Source: Janthinobacterium sp. 67
GTDB lineage: Bacteria > Pseudomonadota > Gammaproteobacteria > Burkholderiales > Burkholderiaceae_D
Reading direction: 5' to 3'
Assembly (NCBI RefSeq): GCF_002797895.1
Contig: NZ_PGES01000001.1
Span: forward strand, 310,001-374,000
DNA: 64,000 nucleotides
Part shown: in pieces, positions 61,023 to 64,000 of the stretch
Layout of the letters: each line of letters begins with the position of its first letter
Numbering within the stretch: position 1 is the stretch's first letter
Notes under the pieces: generated by a model
Databases searched by the model: none
Seen by the model: only the letters and a program-made list of their open reading frames with translations
Told to the model about the DNA's origin: nothing
Made by a program: the position numbers and the translations under genes

Positions 61023-61202
61023 TTACTCCTCCTTCAGGTTATGCAAGGGACGGGACCACTGTATGCGGTCCCGGCTAAAGTTTCGTCATCGCAGTACGGC
61101 TGTCTGGGTGACGTGACAACATGCGCGTTACAACATTGATAACCAGGCAAGTGTTTTCAATAATACTACGATAACAAAACTTGTGACAGATGGTCAGTTA
61201 AA

Positions 61203-61895
61203 TTAACTGATTGTTTGATCAATTTGGTTGACGATTGTTGTATTTTGTAAGCCGCTTTTCGTCAAAATCATGGTCCGGTCCGCCATTTCGGCGGCGGCCA
61301 GCGAATGCGTGACCATGATCGCGCAACTGCCGTTGGCCTTGATCTCGGCGCGCAGCAATTGCAGGATGCTGTGCGCCGTATCGGGGTCGAGGTTGCCGGT
61401 CGGCTCGTCGGCCAGCACCAGCGCCGGCTTGTGCACGAGCGCGCGGGCGATGGCCACGCGCTGCATTTCGCCGCCCGACAACTGCTGCGGAAAGTCGCCG
61501 CCGCGTCCGCCCAGGCCGACGGCCTCGAGCATGCTGGCGGCACGCTCCTGGGGCAGTCCGTTGAGCAGCAGCGGCAGGGCCACATTTTGCTGCAGGGTCA
61601 GGTGCGGCAAGACGTGGAAGGCCTGGAAAATAAAGCCCATGCGGGCGCGACGCAGCCGGGTCGCGGCGGCGTCATCGAGGCTGGACATGGCAATGCCGTC
61701 CACCAGGATAGGGTGCGCTTCGGCACCCGCATCGGGCGTATCGAGGCCGGCGATCAGGTTCAGCAAGGTCGACTTGCCCACGCCCGAGTCGCCCATGATG
61801 GCGATGAATTCCCCTGCCTTGAAACGGCAGGAAATGTTGGCCAGCACGGGACGGGCATTGGCATAGGACTTCGACAGATGGCGCAATTCGAGCAT
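61203..61895 (-). CDS. orphan LolD/MacB-type ABC transporter ATPase
   Basis: 230 residues: Walker A GDSGVGKSTLLNLIAGLD, QAFHVLPHLTLQQNVALPLLL, signature LSGGEMQRVAIARALVHKP, Walker B LVLADEPTGNLD. This is the LolD/FtsE/MacB class that pairs with FtsX-fold permeases to move lipoproteins or peptides. No such permease lies in the window. The end (ILTKSGLQNTTIVNQIDQTIS) is longer and more polar than usual. ATG 61895 was chosen at the family start; the frame is open to 61955. Confidence 0.82.
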   Translation of the reverse strand: MLELRHLSKSYANARPVLANISCRFKAGEFIAIMGDSGVGKSTLLNLIAGLDTPDAGAEAHPILVDGIAMSSLDDAAATRLRRARMGFIFQAFHVLPHLTLQQNVALPLLLNGLPQERAASMLEAVGLGGRGGDFPQQLSGGEMQRVAIARALVHKPALVLADEPTGNLDPDTAHSILQLLRAEIKANGSCAIMVTHSLAAAEMADRTMILTKSGLQNTTIVNQIDQTIS

Positions 61896-62205
61896 GGTGT
61901 TAACGGCTATCGTAAAGGGAGGCACGCGGGGGAGAGGGGGGCCTGGGAACTGCAATGGCGCGCGGATTGTTTGGCCGGCAATGTGTAGTATACGACAGGC
62001 TTATGCTTTTTGCTTGGCAATACCAATTTTTCTGTGCGCAGGCCGTTTGACCTTAAGTTACCTGCCGCACGGCTGGCTTGCGCGGATTCCGCTATGATGG
62101 GAAAAAGTCATCGGCAAAGGCGCCCGCAGACCGCTGCGGCAGGGCGGCGCGCCCGGTGGCCGCCCGTGCAAGCCCTTCGTGAACCTTGATAGACGACGCC
62201 AGCCC
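61896..62205. promoter_or_regulatory. divergent intergenic region between ABC ATPase and egtD
   Basis: No gene supported in 310 bases. The centre is AT-richer (about 61985-62060), and TATGAT at 62093-62098 is a possible -10 for egtD without a clear -35. Contains both divergent promoters; nothing else recognised. Confidence 0.35.
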
Positions 62206-63198
62206 ATGACCATGCCACTTGCGCAACAGCAGTCCGATTTGTATCCCGCCAGCAACGCCGAAGCGGCCAGCGCCACTCCTGCCACGATAGCCGAGATCAG
62301 CGCGGGCTTGCTGGCGCGCGATGCCTGGACTTCGCCCAAATACCTGTACGACGCGCTGGGCTCGAAACTGTTCGAAGCCATCTGCGCCTTGCCCGAGTAC
62401 TATCCGACGCGCACCGAGGCGGCCATCTTCGCCCGCCATGGCGCCGAGATCGCCCATGCCGTGGGGCCGGGCAGCACCCTGATCGACCTGGGCGCGGGCA
62501 ATTGCGCCAAGGCCGCCAGCCTGTTCCCTTTGCTGCACCCGGCGCAATATGTGGCCGTGGATATTTCCTATGAGTTTCTCAGCGAATCCTTGAGCCGGCT
62601 GCAGCAGCGCTTCCCGCACATCGAGATGACGGGCCTGGGCCTGGATTTCTCCAGCCGCCTGGACTTGCCGGGCAGCGTGCGCGAGGCGCGGCGATTGTTC
62701 TTTTATCCCGGCTCGTCCATCGGCAACTTTGCCCCCGAGCAAGCGACCGCCTTCTTGCGCCGCCTGCGCGCGAATGCGGACGGCGATGGCGGCCTGCTGA
62801 TCGGCGTCGACCTGATCAAGGATGACGCCATCCTCGACGCGGCCTATGACGATGCGCTGGGCGTCACGGCCGCCTTCAACCTGAACATGTTGCGCCACGT
62901 GAACGGGCTGATCGGCGCCGACTTCGACGTGCGCGCGTGGCAGCACCATGGCTTTTTCAATGCCGACGAGCGCCGCGTCGAGATGCACCTGGAAGCGCGC
63001 AGCGAGCAGCTTGTCCATTGGCAAGGCGGCCAGCGGCGCTTCGCGAAAGGCGAGCGCATCCATACGGAAGACAGCTACAAATACACGCGCGCCACCTTCG
63101 TCGGCTTGCTGGAACAGGCCGGGTTTTCCACCGTGCAAGTCTGGACGGACCCGCAGCAGTGGTTTGCCGTTATCTACGCCCGTGTAATTAGAGACTAA
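62206..63198 (+). CDS. egtD: L-histidine N-alpha-methyltransferase EgtD
   Basis: 330 residues. EgtD trimethylates histidine to hercynine with SAM, the first step of ergothioneine synthesis. Family block: SPKYLYDALGSKLFEAICALPEYYPTRTEAAIF, SAM loop STLIDLGAGNCAKA, and FFYPGSSIGNFAPEQA. Start ATG 62206 or 62212; a GTG at 62179 is in frame but earlier than the family. Followed by egtB after eight bases. Confidence 0.93.
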   Translation: MTMPLAQQQSDLYPASNAEAASATPATIAEISAGLLARDAWTSPKYLYDALGSKLFEAICALPEYYPTRTEAAIFARHGAEIAHAVGPGSTLIDLGAGNCAKAASLFPLLHPAQYVAVDISYEFLSESLSRLQQRFPHIEMTGLGLDFSSRLDLPGSVREARRLFFYPGSSIGNFAPEQATAFLRRLRANADGDGGLLIGVDLIKDDAILDAAYDDALGVTAAFNLNMLRHVNGLIGADFDVRAWQHHGFFNADERRVEMHLEARSEQLVHWQGGQRRFAKGERIHTEDSYKYTRATFVGLLEQAGFSTVQVWTDPQQWFAVIYARVIRD

Positions 63199-63206
63199 AG
63201 GCGACG

Positions 63207-64000
63207 ATGCTGATCGATCACTACAACAAGGTGCGCCAGCACTCGCTGCTGCTGGCCGAACCGCTGTCCGACGAGGATTGCGGCGCGCAGTCGATGCCGG
63301 ACGCCAGTCCCGTGAAATGGCATCTCGCGCATACGACCTGGTTTTTTGAAACGTTTATCCTGGAAAGCATGGAAGTGGCGTTCGCGCCCTTCCACCCGGC
63401 CTTCCGCGTGCTGTTCAACTCGTATTACAACGGCGTGGGCGAGAAGCACCCGCGTGCCCAGCGGGGCTTGCTGACGCGCCCCGGCATGGCGCAGGTGCGC
63501 GCCTACCGGGCCAACGTCGATGCACGCATCGCGCGCCTGCTGGCGGGCGAACTGGCGCGCGACGAGCGCGAACGGCTGACCATGCTGCTGGCGCTGGGCC
63601 TCGAGCACGAGCAGCAGCACCAGGAGTTGCTGTTGACGGACGTCAAGCACCTGCTGGCGCAGAGCGCCCTGTTTCCCGCTTACCTGGACAACGCCGCGCC
63701 ACCAGCGCCGCAAGCTGCGCAGCCCACGGCCTGGCTCGCCTTTGACGGCGGCCTGGCGCAGATCGGCCATGCGGGCGACGGCTTTTGTTTCGACAATGAA
63801 TTGCCGCGCCACCCGCAGTACGTGGCGCCGTTCGAACTGGCCAGCGCGCTGGTGACGAATGGCGAATATCTCGCCTTTATCGAGGCGGGCGGCTACCGCA
63901 CGGCGCATTGGTGGCTGGCCGAAGGCTGGGACTGGGTGCGCGGCCAAAGCTTGCAGTGCCCGCTGTACTGGCAGCGCGACGAGGCCGGCCGCTGGCAGGA
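63207..64000 (+). CDS. egtB: ergothioneine sulfoxide synthase EgtB, 3' end off the window
   Basis: First 264 residues. EgtB is the non-haem iron enzyme that joins hercynine to gamma-glutamylcysteine or cysteine and oxidises the sulfur. The DinB-like domain carries the iron ligands His42 (HLAHTTWFF), His134 and His138 (LEHEQQHQ); the formylglycine-generating-enzyme-like domain starts at about 180 (FDGGLAQIGHAGDGFCFDNELPRHPQYVAPF). ATG 63207 has GGCGACG upstream. Co-transcribed with egtD. Confidence 0.93.
   Translation, partial: MLIDHYNKVRQHSLLLAEPLSDEDCGAQSMPDASPVKWHLAHTTWFFETFILESMEVAFAPFHPAFRVLFNSYYNGVGEKHPRAQRGLLTRPGMAQVRAYRANVDARIARLLAGELARDERERLTMLLALGLEHEQQHQELLLTDVKHLLAQSALFPAYLDNAAPPAPQAAQPTAWLAFDGGLAQIGHAGDGFCFDNELPRHPQYVAPFELASALVTNGEYLAFIEAGGYRTAHWWLAEGWDWVRGQSLQCPLYWQRDEAGRWQ

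Noticed and set aside
54994..61895. Calling the CHAT/HTH/ABC region a defence island.
   Set aside because: No integrase, recombinase or recognised defence gene in the window; kept as a hypothesis only.

Overview
The window is high-GC chromosomal DNA with dense, short-spaced genes on both strands. Gene content points to a betaproteobacterium of the Oxalobacteraceae (Janthinobacterium/Massilia/Duganella type). Supporting content is a YfiBNR c-di-GMP module, OlsB-type acyltransferase, ergothioneine genes, DUF3144, and a recurrent GGGGTC...GACCCC terminator hairpin. The taxonomic call is inference; there is no rRNA here. I recognised no tRNA, rRNA, CRISPR array, insertion sequence or prophage.

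Layout. 1-1.1 kb: tail of a benE transporter and a small membrane gene, both with a broken reading frame near a T-run. 1.1-7.7 kb: gamma-carbonic anhydrase, fatty acid desaturase with DUF3144, then yfiR-yfiN-yfiB-gntK and a Na+/H+ antiporter. 7.9-12 kb: a three-gene molybdenum hydroxylase (triheme cytochrome c, 2Fe-2S subunit, Tat-exported molybdopterin subunit). 12-20.6 kb: housekeeping and accessory singletons (hydrolase, SnoaL, LysR, S-formylglutathione hydrolase, Sir2, a second-type signal peptidase I, GNAT, VOC, DinB, HDOD). 20.6-28.8 kb: one co-oriented unit of IclR regulator, acyl-CoA dehydrogenase, acyl-CoA ligase and a complete Liv-type ABC importer, which should import and activate an unknown carboxylic acid. 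28.9-31.7 kb: a TonB-dependent receptor plus a cysteine-free SUOX-fold periplasmic protein, preceded by two sequences that match the ModE (Mo-box) operator. 31.7-35.3 kb: a three-gene catabolic operon with a divergent TetR regulator and a 16-bp perfect palindrome between them. 35.3-47 kb: orphan flagellar-rod-like protein, secreted hydrolase, NYN/LOTUS/RGG protein, HlyIII, LysR, MORN protein and two c-di-GMP proteins. 47-51 kb: ChaA, then three tandem Pho-box repeats, exopolyphosphatase and an Ala-Lys-Pro histone-H1-like protein. 51-54 kb: FdhD and a YdeP/FdhF-type molybdopterin oxidoreductase, convergent. 54.3-61.9 kb: OlsB, a giant (1822 aa) double alpha/beta-hydrolase plus CHAT-protease protein, a small HTH protein and an orphan LolD-like ATPase. 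62.2-64 kb: egtD and the start of egtB.

The best candidates for something undescribed are (i) the predicted ModE-controlled outer-membrane molybdate/tungstate uptake pair at 28.9-31.6 kb and (ii) the hydrolase-CHAT giant at 55-60.5 kb. A third is the Pho-box/ppx/H1-like cluster, which looks like a polyphosphate-granule module. Molybdenum use recurs across the window (IorAB-like enzyme, FdhD/YdeP), which fits (i).
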